This document shows, one piece after another, positions 26,304-38,726 of a stretch of DNA of 60,000 nt. Within the stretch, counting starts at the first letter, position 1; each line of letters begins with the position of its first letter. Source of the stretch: Lineus longissimus (lineage: Eukaryota > Nemertea > Pilidiophora > Heteronemertea > Lineidae); NCBI RefSeq assembly GCF_910592395.1, contig NC_088312.1:8496001-8556000 (forward strand), written 5' to 3'. A program made the translations under genes and the position numbers. The notes under the pieces were generated by a model. That model was not told the DNA's origin. It searched no databases and saw nothing but the letters and a program-made list of their open reading frames with translations.

Positions 26304-26383
26304 ATCGAATATTGCCGCAGCGATTTGTAGGAGATTTATGAATGACAGATAAATCCACCTCAACATAGCTAGAACCGTAACTC
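26304..26383 (-). CDS. Candidate internal exon, membrane helix
   Basis: An 80-bp minus segment has an acceptor gatctgtacag (AG at 26384-26385) and donor CGAT|GTAAGA (GT at 26302-26303). Read in the frame leaving in phase 0 it gives VTVLAMLRWIYLSFINLLQI and AAAIFD, a plausible membrane span. Another frame (SYGSSYVEVDLSVIHKS) is equally open, so the reading is not certain. It would join in phase to 24537-24651. Confidence 0.25.
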
Positions 26384-26711
26384 CTGTACAGATCATGGGC
26401 GCGATGTATTAAGAAACCAGTTATAGTTACGGCGAAACTTGTGACAGTGCATTGGCGATAGTAATTGAAACACATCAATAATAACACATCGATTCTGGTT
26501 AAGTTTTCGCGTTGAGGACACGTGGGTCACAATCTCTCATTCTTCATAGCGTCATTTTGTGGAATGAGAAAGGAGGTGCAGTTTAACCTAGCATGGCTAG
26601 ATACCCACAGGCAAGTGGGCAAGCATCTTATTGCTCAGAGCAGCGATAATTATTGCAGGATGCTGTCAGTGAGAGAAATCAACTGTCTGCGGGGTGCTTC
26701 ATCAACTAAGT

Positions 26712-26790
26712 TCTCATAATTTGAGTATTCTACAGCAGTTTGATGCAAATAAGTTCATGATATGAGTATTCTACACCAGTTTGATGCTGG
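26712..26790. repeat. 41-bp tandem duplication
   Basis: TGAGTATTCTACAGCAGTTT (from 26722) recurs as TGAGTATTCTACACCAGTTT (from 26763), followed in both by GATGC. Upstream bases are also similar. Confidence 0.85.
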
Positions 26791-27741
26791 CATTTCTCCA
26801 TGATAAACAGTTTTTGATAAAACAGCACATTCTCCAAATGAGTCACGAAGTATTGACATTTCTCGTTAAAGGGTTCACTTTCAAATATGTCAGTATGGCA
26901 GTTGATTATGAGTAAATGAGGCACTTATATTCTAGGCCTGGATAAGGAACAATTTGGCGTTGCGGGCAAAATGTTGTCGACATGGTAATAGAGTACGCAC
27001 AAATAGAGTAATGGCTGAAATGGGTGGCGATTATTACAAATAATTTGATCACAATTTGCACTAAAACAATGGAATATTCAATGTACATGACAATACAGAA
27101 TAACCAGCAATGCTTCAAATATTAACCCTTGTGAGACTGCCTGAGCGATACGAGGAATTTTAGAAATAGTATGATATACCCCCGAATAAAATCAGTCATC
27201 AGTATAGCAAATGGAACTGTTATAAAGTGTTAAACAGGAGGTACCAACAAATAGGCCAAGGTCATGTCAATAGGTCTTGATATATTGAGTCTTCTTCGAC
27301 ACTTTTGCCATTTAACTTGGCAAAAGTTTAAGAATTCAGAGAATTTTTGGATTTGAAATTATTCAAGCCTATTTCAACTCATAGCTTGCAGAACATGTCT
27401 CTCCATCGGCTCTTTGGGGGTTAAAAGCACCAAGGCCCTTTGCCAAGTGTACCACTACTACACCAACAACTTTCGTATCATATATACTTGTTCAAGCATA
27501 CGTTTTCGCATACCTATCTTGTATTTGACATAGGATCATGATGTTTAGACCTGTTTGAACACTTTTTTCAAAAATAAGTTGTTGGTGGATTTTTTCGTTT
27601 TTTCTTTTGGTTACCTATGCCTACAACCTCAAACACTGCTACTATACAACCAATAACAAAAAACGCTTTGTTTTATTTCCAGGGCTGGATGAAGTTCTTG
27701 GAAATCTGTAGGCCTATGTCAATGATGTGCCTATATTTCAT
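26791..27741. other. No supported gene
   Basis: AT-rich with short chance frames only. Confidence 0.45.
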
Positions 27742-27759
27742 TTGTCTCACACAGACAAG
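27742..27759. repeat. 18-bp inverted repeat, copy 1
   Basis: TTGTCTCACACAGACAAG is identical to 28706-28723. Each copy is itself an inverted repeat (TTGTCT/AGACAA around a short centre), and both are preceded by TATATTT at a similar distance. Confidence 0.85.
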
Positions 27760-28477
27760 GATGTCATGTATAAAATTCAAATGATCATTGCCTGCAATTA
27801 TGTTCTATTGTTTGCGTTTTAGCTATACAAACAGTAGTACTACATGCACAGCAAACGGCCACCTGACAAAACTACAATTAGATGAATTAGGCCAACAATA
27901 AAAAGGATGTTCCTGCAATATCATGACAGGATGATTACTGTGCTTTCGTGGTGTTTGTCATAAACACACGCCAGGGGTCAAGGAATGAAATTACACCGGG
28001 TGATGTGAATCTACAAACTGGAAAGCGACATATAGTTGGTTTGATATCATAATAACTTGATCAGAGTGAATTTTACTACATAGTCTAACCAATTGATATA
28101 TAGAAAGTAATAAGACATTTGAAGTTTAATCCATTCCCATTAGTAGTCTCCAACACATATGCACCAAATATGATATCATTACAACAACACCCTTCCTAAC
28201 ATTTAACCAGTTTTAAAGGGGTATATGCCGTTCGTGGGACAGAGCAATAGAGTCCCTGTCAGATGGCAGCTCTGTCTATGAAGCAGGTGACACTACTCCG
28301 GCACTTCCCCCTAGCTACCGCAAAACAATACCGGAACAGATGACAAAGAAACATACATCGAAGACTTGGAGAGGAACAAGAGTTAGATTTCTACTTGCCT
28401 ATTTCGGTAGAATCTTCTGCTGGTATCACTCTCTTGGGATAAAGATGTTGCCTTACCTTTATCATCCTTTCAATGAC
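27760..28477. other. No supported gene
   Basis: Lies between the two 18-bp repeats. There is no open frame of note. Confidence 0.4.
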
Positions 28478-28544
28478 AAATAAATCAGGGCTACCAGTAT
28501 TTTGTCTGTGTTGAGCAAAATACTGGTATCCTTCAATTTATTCC
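28478..28544. repeat. Hairpin of about 67 nt
   Basis: A perfect 13-bp stem (TACCAGTATTTTG at 28492-28504 with CAAAATACTGGTA at 28516-28528) closes an 11-nt loop. Pairing continues outward with mismatches to an AATAAAT/ATTTATT match. Size and shape resemble a microRNA precursor or the centre of a foldback element. There is no further evidence for either. Confidence 0.7.
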
Positions 28545-29153
28545 CCAAAACATAAAAATCTGAAATCTAGAAACCACCAAAACACCAAGTAAAAGAGAAT
28601 AGGTTAAGATTGAATTAAAATATAGTGTAAAATAGAAAGAAAACTACAGACTATGAAACAAACCTCATATTCAAGAGTCAGATTTGAAAGGTAGTATATT
28701 TACCCTTGTCTCACACAGACAAGTACGTTTTTATACCCCAAACTCTCAATAAACACTTTTTAAGATATTGATTAAGTTACAATTTTCAACTGTGAAAAGG
28801 TGTTTTTGTTTTTTGTAGCCGCAACGACCCTTGGAAATGAGGTTGCATATAAAACAGTAACAGGACGCCATCACCGAAACGAGCAGGAAACTAACATCTC
28901 TAAAGACACTGAAAGAAAGAAGACGTCTGCGCTTGCTGAATGTCAAATAATCATTAGCGCGGCGGCGGGCGGGTTAAAATATAAGCAATAGATATCTAAA
29001 AGTCAATTTTTTAGTCGCTGTGATATTCTGGTTGAAACTGATCTCACAATTGGCCATCTTTGATATTTTGATTAACATCAATTCACAAAGCTATATGGAA
29101 AGGTCCACATATTTACCCATATCTTATCTCATTTTAATCCTTCTCATTTAACT
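28545..29153. other. No supported gene
   Basis: Contains the second 18-bp inverted repeat at 28706-28723 and short overlapping frames at 28746-28991. Confidence 0.45.
28706..28723. repeat. 18-bp inverted repeat, copy 2
   Basis: Identical to 27742-27759, 964 bp downstream. Confidence 0.85.
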
Positions 29154-29269
29154 TTAGACAGGGACATCCAATTTCATATTTTCGGGGGAACTTTGCACTG
29201 CATTTCCAACTAGAGTTTTCAGCTCGACTATCTTTTCATAGAAGTCAACATCTTTTTCTGCTAAAACTG
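29154..29269 (-). CDS. Exon 2 of a possible 48-residue protein
   Basis: The minus frame runs from a very good acceptor (gttttgtcttctctcctag, AG at 29270-29271) to a TAA at 29154-29156. It encodes VLAEKDVDFYEKIVELKTLV, then GNAVQSSPENMKLDVPV: charged, probably helical. Its entry phase matches exon 1 at 29628-29658, giving a 48-residue product beginning MSAMCHSSSP. An alternative is a longer exon from an acceptor near 29345 (cccacacctgcag), adding LRDWHGRRRQALSL and more in the same frame. Family not recognised. The short product would be missed by length-filtered gene finders. Confidence 0.38.
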
Positions 29270-29627
29270 CTAGGAGAGAAGACAAAACGACATTAATAAG
29301 CGACAGCGCTTGACGCCTACGACCATGCCAGTCGCGTAGCTGCAGGTGTGGGAGATTCTGGGTGTGGGCATTTTGTGGGTTTTTTTGTATTATTTTGTGG
29401 AAGTATATGCTTACATGTTGTGTGAAATTTTTAATGAGTTTGATTTTTGTATGTAATTGAGCCACAGACTATCTTCTCAACAAAACACAGACTGGAAAAG
29501 AAAGACAATGCACACGACAAGTTCAGAATTCATCACTTTTCTATCAAATTTAACTCAATAAGATCTTAAACATGTCCATCTCAGTCTAACTGCTGAATGC
29601 AATATACATTTACACAGTCATTCTGAC

Positions 29628-29658
29628 CTGGTGAACTTGAATGACACATCGCAGACAT
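29628..29658 (-). CDS. Exon 1 (coding part) of a possible 48-residue protein
   Basis: ATG at 29656-29658 reads MSAMCHSSSP and then a donor CACCAG|GTCAGA (GT at 29626-29627). The phase-1 exit fits exon 2 at 29154-29269 with an alanine at the junction. The intron would be 358 bp. Upstream on this strand lies a CpG-bearing segment with CCAAT-type boxes. Confidence 0.33.
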
Positions 29659-29699
29659 GACAGAAGATGGCAACAATCACACAGTTTCGCCGATGCACA

Positions 29700-29900
29700 A
29701 TACGCGCATCCAGGCATCCATTTTGACAGTTCAGCCGAGATTACGGAAATCATCGCTGCCGTTTGATTGGCTCTTGTTATTAGTTTGTACGATCATTGAT
29801 TTGTGGTCGCCAATTTCATTAGGGGTCGTCTTTGTTAGCGCATCTTCGGGTAGGCGTTGATTGGATCTCTGCCGATTGCAGTGTGCACTGGTTACACAAA
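29700..29900. promoter_or_regulatory. Possible promoter region
   Basis: This segment is richer in CpG than its flanks and contains inverted CCAAT motifs (gattggctc at about 29764, gattggatc at about 29859) and a gccaatttc at about 29809. Its position is upstream of the proposed minus-strand start at 29658. The role is inferred from motif content only. Confidence 0.3.
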
Positions 29901-30279
29901 TAACATGAACTGTGTAGGCGCGATGACAGATACAACACCATGACTAGGTTGTTCACACGTGCGATTGCTGAATTACATGTGTACGCTACTGATAAAACTG
30001 GACTGTTTTAAGAAATAATTGACCATTAGTAACAATAAAGATCTGCAGTTTCGAGATCTTTTTCCTTTTATTTGATTGTTCTATAACAATATCATACTAA
30101 TTCAGTTTACTTCTGTATTAAAAGATTCTAAGAATTTTCACTCAAAGCTTTCAAATGATTTTGTCTCTTTTTGTCTGAGTCATTTTCTTCTACCTTGTGC
30201 GCAAGTAAAAGAAAAAGTTTTCATGTGCGTCAAAACATATCGCAAAAATTCTTCAAATTACATCGAGTGTGAACAACCT
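29901..30279. other. No supported gene
   Basis: Holds most of a plus open frame (30076-30300) of AT-rich composition without splice support. Confidence 0.4.
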
Positions 30280-30530
30280 AGAATTGTTACAGCAAAATAG
30301 TGATAGTGCGAGTGTAGTGTAGAAAACGCAAAAACGCAGAACGCAAATGCCTGAACAACAATAGTGCTAGACAAAAGTGATAAACAAGTGCAAATACTGA
30401 CAGCTATAACAATATACTAGCGCGAGCAAAAAGTGCAAAGCAGCGCTGCAGCGCGTGGTGCGGCAGTGCGTGAAACTTAACGTGACAACACACAGTGCCG
30501 ACAAAAAGCATACATACCTGACTCAACCGA
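30280..30530. other. Compositionally odd, T-poor CpG-rich stretch
   Basis: A purine- and CpG-rich, T-poor plus strand (aaaacgcaaaaacgcag, agcagcgctgcagcgcg) with many AGTG and AAGTG words. It contains the 10-bp palindrome GCAGCGCTGC near 30452. It resembles an untranslated leader more than coding sequence. No long frame follows the ATG at 30530. Confidence 0.4.
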
Positions 30531-31298
30531 CATGAGGCATTACACCTCAGATCGTTAAGACCCGTTATGTCATTCTGAAACGGATTTCAAGCAAAGGGTT
30601 AATCAGAATTCAAGACGCGCAATGCAGACTTTAAAGGGTTATGGTAGTTCTTCCCAAAGACAAACCTCATAGCAGCCAGTTTGTTAAAATTAAAAAAATG
30701 CAAGGTTGGTGTTCTTTAGTATTTTGAATGCCATCTATATAATTATTAGAGACAAAAGACAGCCTCCGTTCTGCCTGCAAAAAGAGAGTTTAGTTACAGA
30801 TATTTTGTAATATGCAAGGAGGGGGGTGTTTCATATTTGGAATGTCCATCCACGATCAGAGGTTATGATTGACTGATTCTCCCCAGATGATTGCTAAACG
30901 AATGACTTAATTAATGGCCTCAAAGTGAGCGGACTGAGACAAATCCCTGAATCTGTATACCATTCACCAGGACGGGATATTCCGGCATATTGAAACAGTA
31001 AATCATGTGAGATTTCATGAATGAAGGGGTAGGGTCCATATGTTACAAATGTGGAATTTTAAATGAGCACATTGATGGAGGTCATCGAAGATTCACCTTC
31101 ATCTGTGTATGGTTGGAGCAGGTTTTGAGGAATTGTCCAGTAATGGCCAGTTTCATCCTGTGAAGAAATAGATCATGAAGTAACAGATGAGGCGTCAAAG
31201 TATTATTTGACTTCAATTTTAAAGTTTTGACTCATTTGTTTTTAATTTCTGAACTAGGTTAAGGCTCTAACTACAATCCGAAAAGAGATAACTTTTAT
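30531..31298. other. No supported gene
   Basis: AT-rich. No frame, repeat or signal stands out. Confidence 0.45.
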
Positions 31299-31467
31299 GC
31301 CCAATTGACCTTGAGACCAACCTCTTCCAGTGCACCACCCTGCCCATAATAGATCACTTCAGCAGGAGTGAGCTTACCTGTCTAGGAATCAACCCCACGC
31401 CCAATCAACCTTGAGACCAACCCTCTCCCCGTCTTCTACTGCGCCACCCTGCCCCTCATAGATCACC
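31299..31467. repeat. Tandem duplication, period about 100 bp
   Basis: Copy 1 (31299-31360) and copy 2 (31399-31467) share CCCAATYRACCTTGAGACCA, a CACCCTGCCC block and ATAGATCAC. One exact TGACCTTGA lies in copy 1 (31306). Confidence 0.8.
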
Positions 31468-34400
31468 CAAGCACCGGGATCAACTCATCTCAAAGCTAAT
31501 TAGAAGGTCGAACATCAAACGATCTAAAAAAACGGCAAAGCAATCACCGCATAACAGTTAAATTGCCGTGGATCAAAACTTCAATTCTGATAGCAAACTC
31601 CCAACAGACCTGACACGAGAATGTGCTCCTGTGCAAAATAGATGAGAAGTCAGAGAAAGGGGTGGCTGGGCGGATAGAACTTGGAGCTACTGTGTGGCTT
31701 CTTCGTCAAGATTGAGCAAAGTTGTTGTTTAGATGACAAGAGACAACTTGGCAATTGAAATCATACCGAAGCAAGTTTGAATTCCCAACAGGAAATCGAA
31801 GAGTTTGTTAAAGGAACATTATGAACTTGTTACCGGCCTTGTGAGTCAAAATTAATGAAGTTGATAAGCTACAAGGAGTAATTAGTAATGGACAGAAGTA
31901 TATATAGAAAGATGAAATAGATACTCTACCTAAAACCAAATATCACCAGTTCATCCGATTCTCCGATCTCATGCACCCTGGTGACGCAAACTGGCCATTT
32001 CTTGATGCCGCTACCAGCAGTAACATCATTAACACCAACTAATGCGGACAAGACGTTCTCAACGCAGTGTAATTGCTTAATTTTCTGTGACCAATTGAAC
32101 TGCATTCTATTTGCAAAGCAGCAGTGATTTAGTCGTTAAGGATTTATCAAATTATGAACAGCGGGGCATTATTTTCTGTGATTACAGATCGACGCAGCTT
32201 GTGCGGTGCCATTGGTTCTCTGTCGTCGCTGCTGCATACAAAAAACCCTGCATGTCCAGTTGAAATAACATGCTGGGTGGGTATGGTCAAGGCTATCGCT
32301 CTGGGCAAGGTCAATGAGAGGAGCCGCAGGGTACAGGAGTCATAACCAATATTGGCAACCGTTCCAATTTTTTTCAGACATTTTCACACCTTCTTGAGAT
32401 GGTCAAATTTAAGATGCAAGAACTTCTGCATGGGGAAGCAAGCAGTCAAGATTAATACCCAAGATCATGGTCATTCTGAGGGGCTGCAGGGCTTTGACTG
32501 TCCTTCCCTATTTTTTGTCGAGACAAACGCTGTTTTCGTACACCACCCACTTCTATAAAGTAACTCAGATTCCATTCATTTATCTAGGTCTGCAAATTTT
32601 CTGCGAAGGCTAATGTTCAAATCACTGAAACTGAAATCAGCTGATAAACTCAAGGTGCCTTTATGATACACTAACCTCTGCCACCTTCGATTCATGGGGT
32701 AAATCGGGGATGTTGACCTATACGCTCTTTCCGCCTAATGCAGCAATAAGCCACTGATAAGAGTTACAACACGCATACCAAGTTTACTACAAAACACCTC
32801 AACCATCCATCCCTCTAATTTAGCCACGGTGTATGGCCCCCGATTGGTTAGATGCAGTGAATGTCAGATCAGCATGTGAAATCTCTAGGGTAGTCAGTCC
32901 GGAGCTTTCCAAGTTTTACGAGCCACTTCTAACAGCGCTCTTTCGTATGTGCCAGGTTTTTTGCCAATGCCGTGCTACAACTGTATAATCGTCTACCTGG
33001 CCAATTTAATGAGGCGCAGGTAGTGTAATCACAGTTTGAAGATGTCAGCCACATTTTCCCAGGAATCCGCAAACCAACGCAGAGCAGACCTGAATCCCAT
33101 AAGGGAGAGTAAACATCGAAATACACCGAAAAAAAGATCGCAATAACATCTATAGTTAGTCCAACTCTTAGCAAAAGTGGTTTTGTGAGAAACAAAAGTG
33201 TTCGAAGTTGTGTGATTTTATGAACGAAATGACGCTGAGCATGATTGCAGCTTCAAGTTCCTGCCATTTGATAATAGTTTTAGACAAAACAGGTGTGGTC
33301 TAAGCCACTTGACTTAAGAACAGTATGGTGGGTCTTCTTTAGATTGTTCAAATGAACAATTTTCAGTCATCAAATGCCGTATTTCCAGACTGAATGGGTT
33401 TTTATCTACAGGTATTCTAGGAGGATTTATGCAATTTTCCTCTTTGGGTACAGTATTTACCAAACAATTACCTTCCAAATAAGAGTTTACCCTTACACTA
33501 AGGGTAGCAGTCACCAATGTGAAAAGTACTCTGATGGAATAAGTCCTTTAATAGTCTACTTCATTTGTTCAAAACTTTGAAAATCGAATTCAAATTTGAA
33601 AGTTTCTAAATGTGTTAATCACACACTGAATATTAGTTGTGTAGACATATATACAAATACTATTAATACCAACTTTCAGCAAATTTGCATGCATAATAAC
33701 TGCACTACGCATTTTGTACTTCTATTTTCCTGAGTCACCAGTAAATAAAATACTCATGAACTGCGTAGCCCTTTAGGATACTGCTGCATTTACAACTCCT
33801 ACACCCTCTAAAACGGACAGTTTCTTGAGACTGCAATATTTAACAACAAATTTGTCTGTTTCAGTAAATGGCTGTCATGAATCTTGTTTGTCTAATACAT
33901 GGTCATCCAATGTTCTCAAGAAACACAATCTATTGAACTGTGGAGTAATTTAGCCCATATATCACTGATTAGCATGCTCAATCACAGAATCTCCAAAGAA
34001 AGAGTGCTGTATGAGGAACACTGCATGTTTGGAGAATGCAAGGGAACATACACGTAGCACAAATAGATCAGATTGAAGACGTTACTGACAACTAAATCAA
34101 AGGCCGACAACTTGACATATGCAGAAAATAATCCCTTTGGCAAAACACGAGGAAGGGGAAATTCAACATTTGTGTGTGGCCATGGAACTGTACACAAGCT
34201 GCTGCCAAGAATTCTCATGGTATTTTTTGGCATTTACTTCCAACGCTGATGCCCTAAGGGACCACATTGCCTAATTATACAGTTTGCTTCCCGTAAAAGA
34301 ATGTCATGGAAAAAGATGGTTATGACAGCTGATGCCAAATGTTCAACTGCGTCAAACGTTATGAAAAAATGCAGAAGAAATATTCAAGGACACGACTAGA

Positions 34401-34810
34401 GGCAGTGATTTCTTATATTCTTAGCAATTTATGGATCTCTTCCACCTCATTTTGAAGGAATTCTAATTTAGGATATCAAGTTCTAGCAAAAATGGTAGTA
34501 CCTATGGTCAACCCTTAACTGAGTTGATCTCCTTCCAAATCATGTGGCATTGACTGATTCACCATGGACAAACTAACATCAGCAGAAGATATCCACACAC
34601 AAAAGGATGGCACACGCCAGCCACAACAAAAAAACTGTGGAGAGAACAACACCAGAATTCTGTCAAGGTGATATATTGTCACCGATTTGACACAAGAGTT
34701 TTTTGTAGCGATTTTTTACCTCCTAAGAAAACAACGTGATAGGTGTCACAAGTTCCATGGTGCACCTGCATTAATCCATGCACGACAGCCTCGGCCTGAA
34801 GAAGAGCGCA
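31468..34810. other. No supported gene
   Basis: Short open frames on both strands (32154-32345 plus, 32929-33195 minus, 33982-34233 minus) with no splice borders or known domains. A CpG-bearing patch lies at 32150-32240. Confidence 0.4.
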
Positions 34811-34836
34811 AGCTACTGTTTAGCATAACAGTAGCT
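34811..34836. repeat. Stem-loop with 10-bp perfect stem
   Basis: AGCTACTGTT, a 6-nt loop (TAGCAT), then AACAGTAGCT. CGC/GCG extends the stem across one bulged A. It lies inside a GC-richer patch (34740-34900) with an open plus frame. Confidence 0.75.
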
Positions 34837-35613
34837 GCGAGTTTGTTTTCTCAGGACTTGTACCGCTGGGGAGCCACTCATTAGGTGCTCGAGAGAGGCA
34901 ATCTTTTAATGCAGCGCACGCCTGGCAGACTTCATGCTTAACGCTTTCAGTCCCGTGCATACAGAGTGGTACAAATGCAGATAATCTTGTGCAGTGCTTT
35001 AGCTATGATAGACTGCATTGTTTATGATGACTTTTAACGGAAATAAACAAATTATTTTTGCAGAATTGAATGATGACAACAATTTGCATAGAACAATTTG
35101 TTCTTACGAAACATTTTTGATTTAGGAGTTTAAGTCAACGAATCAGCTTTCATCAATAGACTTCACTGTAACCCATTGAATTATGTAGTATGCAAATAGT
35201 CTAAAAAGCACCTGACAGGTTGACACTGAAATATCAAAAATTGATATCTATCAATTTGTATGTGTACTTATTTGAACGATTGTTCAATTGATATTGGTGT
35301 TTTTCGATCAACGATCGGATGATAGCGCTCATCAGGCTTTCCATCTATGTCAAGTGGAGACCTCGACCCATGCTTCATATACAAAGGCATTAACTCTCTA
35401 CTAACAGTCGAGCATGGATACCCAATCGGCAAGTTGTTGCCAATTCCGGGAACAACCCCCACGAAACTCCTTGATTTGACTATGCCATGGCAATACCACT
35501 GTGAGCTAGATCAGGGATCGAGTTTCAAAAAGCTAGATCTTGTTTCAAAATAGCTCGTTTTGGTGACCGCCCACCATTTGGAGATCCTTGCCTGACTGAT
35601 TATTTCAGTCCAT
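34837..35613. other. No supported gene
   Basis: AT-rich with opposing short frames at 35268-35553. Confidence 0.4.
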
Positions 35614-35797
35614 TTAAATAGTTGAAACAACGTGTAATTGAAAATTGCCTATTTGATGAAGTAACTGGTGATTGGAGTTTTGACATTTAAAAGAGGTGAT
35701 GACAACAACTGTCTGGTGAACTCCAGTATCCTTCATCACCACCTTTAACAAGTTTACCTTTAGTTCACCTAAGTCATCAATAAACCACAGCTGAAGC
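35614..35797 (-). CDS. Candidate terminal exon, unknown gene
   Basis: The minus frame starts after an excellent acceptor (catgccttttctcctcag, AG at 35798-35799) and runs 60 codons to a TAG at 35614-35616. It begins LQLWFIDDLGELK and continues VNLLKVVMKDTGVHQTVVVI. A donor-like CTAAAG|GTAAAC near 35757 would allow a shorter internal exon. The entry phase agrees with the candidate exon at 35876-35954, giving a joined arginine codon. Family not recognised. Confidence 0.35.
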
Positions 35798-35875
35798 CTG
35801 AGGAGAAAAGGCATGACTTGAACTTTAAAGACTTCTAGAATAATGTCAACATTGTTGCAGTTGAGGTACAGTTAC

Positions 35876-35954
35876 CTGTTCCATTGTCCCATTATGAAAT
35901 AGGCCACAGATTTGACTGAATCCTGACGTAATCTGCTGGACTTTCTAAACCCTG
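35876..35954 (-). CDS. Candidate internal exon, unknown gene
   Basis: A 79-bp minus segment has a strong acceptor (gacacttttattttcag, AG at 35955-35956) and donor GGAACAG|GTAACT (GT at 35874-35875). The frame that fits the next exon encodes GFRKSSRLRQDSVKSVAYFI then MGQWN. If the secondary acceptor ggtttag is used instead, another frame reads VQQITSGFSQICGLFHNGTM, also fully open, so the reading frame is unresolved. The intron to the next exon is 78 bp. Confidence 0.33.
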
Positions 35955-38642
35955 CTGAAAATAAAAGTGTCTATCGCAAATCCTGACAATGACTTTCAAC
36001 CCACCCCACATTCACAAAATGACCACTGCCCCCTCATCATATTTCCTCATTATAATTTCTCTTCTCTTCTCTTCGACCTTTACACCTTGATACGGCTTGT
36101 GTCTGTACCACATGGTAAGAACGAAAAACCAATCACTGTCCTTAGGTATTTAGCCTGATTGGCCTGGATCTGTACAGAATCTGGGCTTGGTTTTTAATGG
36201 AGCACTTGCCAATGAAATGGAACTGGCAAATGAATTATTGGTAAAATGTGCAACAGGTATAAAAGATGCAGTATCGGATGGTCCTCACCAAGGTGGTCGA
36301 ACGGTTTTCATCAGATGCTTGCCTCGCAGATTCAATGGGAACTAATATAAAGCTTAATAGATACCAATAATCAGAGTTTGCGCTTATTTCTCATACCAGT
36401 ACACCTCTAGCAGCCAAAGGGGATACTTTATACAATTATATGCCATCTGCAGATGCGTGCACAACCATAGAACTCAGTCCGCACAACATCATCACACTTT
36501 TGTCAGCATGGTATGTTGGTCAACTCAGCTTTCATTTGGAGCCCAGCTACTTTGACCGCAGACATTTCATAATATGTTGGCTTCACTCAGCAGCAAGCCA
36601 CACAATTTTGATTTAATCAACCTGGTGATATATCACCATTTTTGTTCCTAATACTACTGGAACCTCGAAAACAAAGGCCTAATTAGCAGGTAAATTACCC
36701 TCAGCTTGAGGTAGGTAATGAAAGTTTTGACCTCTGTTTTGAGTGGCTATTTTTTAAACGATAATGCATGAGTAGACATTATTTGCCATCAGCTGTTTTG
36801 TTTGTTGGCAATACTTCAATGTGAAAATTAGGCTGATTAAGGTGTTTCTGCGCCGCCAGCACTGCTGAATTGTGCACCGGGATAGGGAAGGTCACCTGCA
36901 GAAGAGTGTGACAAACTGACCGGAGAATGTCCACAATCTGTCATAGAGGAAGCTTTGACCTGTTTATCAAACACTATTGTAGAGTAAGCACTGACCAGAT
37001 TTCAAACTCCTTTTTCTGTGCAGCGATGGTAGCTTTGTCATTGGTTAAGGACTACAGAACAGATCAAACTATACAAAACGAGTTTTCCCTGAAAAGTACA
37101 TCCTTTTGAATATATATTTGTTGATTTCTGATTGCCAACAAAAAATCATAACCAAAAGAATCTGCCTGTGGACTTATTTTGCTCAGTGTAATTGTCGTCG
37201 TCACTGGTTTTTAGACCACAGCAAATAAACAAACTAACTACCTAAAAACATCAGATTCTGCCAACATTAAAAAAGTCTCATCAAATTCAGCAAATGCCAA
37301 ATAAAAAGACCAGAAGAAACTGGAGAATTAGAGAACATCAGTTGCTATTCAACACATGAGTATAACAACATCATCCGCCAATTATCATCTATTGTACACT
37401 TTGCACAAGATGGCTGATTCAGTTAGAATAATCCAGTTAGACATGTTAGAGTCAGGGGGTCCATAATAATGCAACCATTTGTCAATTGACAGAATCAGTC
37501 ACATTTCCTGATCGTGCTACTGATAGTGCAAATCAATTTAGTCCAATCTCTGCTGCCGAACAAATTCATTTGCAGATAAGATTGGTAGCAGTACAGCAAA
37601 TTCTTCCACAAATGATGGCCAGTGTGAGCCATTGCTTACTGCCTAAATCAAAAGGATTTTTTCCAGCAACTGTTTATAGTTTCGTGATCCTGCGAACAAT
37701 CTTCTTCAAATATGCTTTGAAGCCAATCAAGATTCTGTCCCAAATTCTTCTGATGGTAATGAATCCTGATGATAATATCAGGAAATCTGGACCAGGAATA
37801 AGAAATGTTGCCTTCACTTGATGGCCATTTCACCTACTTCCGTTCAGTCAATTCCTTCACTGAAAAAACTGCACTGCACTTCGTTTGCTGCACTCGATAT
37901 TCATAAAAGATGAGCACAAAATTGCAAGGAAACTCAATCCTTTGAGAACAAGACTCGACTGGACTCTAACCATGACCATCCATTTTACATCCCTCGAGGC
38001 ACATTCCCATTGAAGTCAGGTGGTTGGTGGTCATTAAAGGATGGCCACAGGAAGGAACGGATTTACTTCCAAACCTTTGTTTATCACCAAGCTGAGGCTT
38101 AGTTTGCATTTTATGGTTGTGTTTGCAGTGTAATGTTCTTTCTTTGGTAGACAATGCATCGCAGCCTCTTCTGTGGGTGACTCTTTTACTGTAAATATGA
38201 ACAATTCCAAAATTAAATGAGATGTTTTGGTAGATATGGTGGAAGAAGAACCTACTTTATAATAAATAACAAGGTTTCTTAAGCAAAATGTAACAAAGCT
38301 GAATTTCTGTTTCACCCATGGAAGACCAAATTAGCTACACACAGCCATGTATCTAATGATCCTGTTTTTCAGTTCAAAATCAAGGTAAAGAGCACTTAAT
38401 CAAGTATTGTTACATTTGTGCTTACCTTACCTTTGCTCAGGGACCAACTGCTTTGTGAGGTATTGTACAAGGCATGTGCCAGCTGTTGAAGACACTAGAG
38501 TTGTAAGACACTAGAGAGGTTACCACAAGGCCTTGAGCTGTAGAGATACGATACCGCGATTGCTGAAAATCCCAGGGCCTACAATAACCAACTTTACAGC
38601 AATCCTTTTACACTGAAGCACAATTGCAATGTGGTATTCATA
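35955..38642. other. No supported gene
   Basis: Notable open frames oppose each other at 37486-37821: plus has 111 codons, and minus has about 50 codons ending IRRIWDRILIGF...KKIVRRITKL. Neither has paired splice signals, so neither is called. A plus donor-like ACATG|GTAAGA lies near 36114. Confidence 0.4.
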
Positions 38643-38672
38643 AGCCTCTTTTACACTACACAGTTTTTTAAC
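38643..38672 (+). repeat. Left terminal inverted repeat
   Basis: Starts AGCCTCTTTTACACTACACA and pairs with 39623-39652. The similarity fades after about 30 bp. Confidence 0.85.
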
Positions 38673-38690
38673 CCGGTTAAACCGTGCCGT

Positions 38691-38708
38691 GCTCGACCCG
38701 GGTCGAGC
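38691..38708. repeat. Perfect 18-bp palindrome, subterminal
   Basis: GCTCGACCCGGGTCGAGC. Related palindromes lie at 39494-39507 (core CGACCCGGGTCG) and 39602-39624 (GCGCTCG...CGAGCGC). ACCGTGCCG precedes it at 38681 and recurs at 39550. These are candidate binding sites for the element's own protein. Confidence 0.85.
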
Positions 38709-38726
38709 CCGCCTCTGATGTACCAT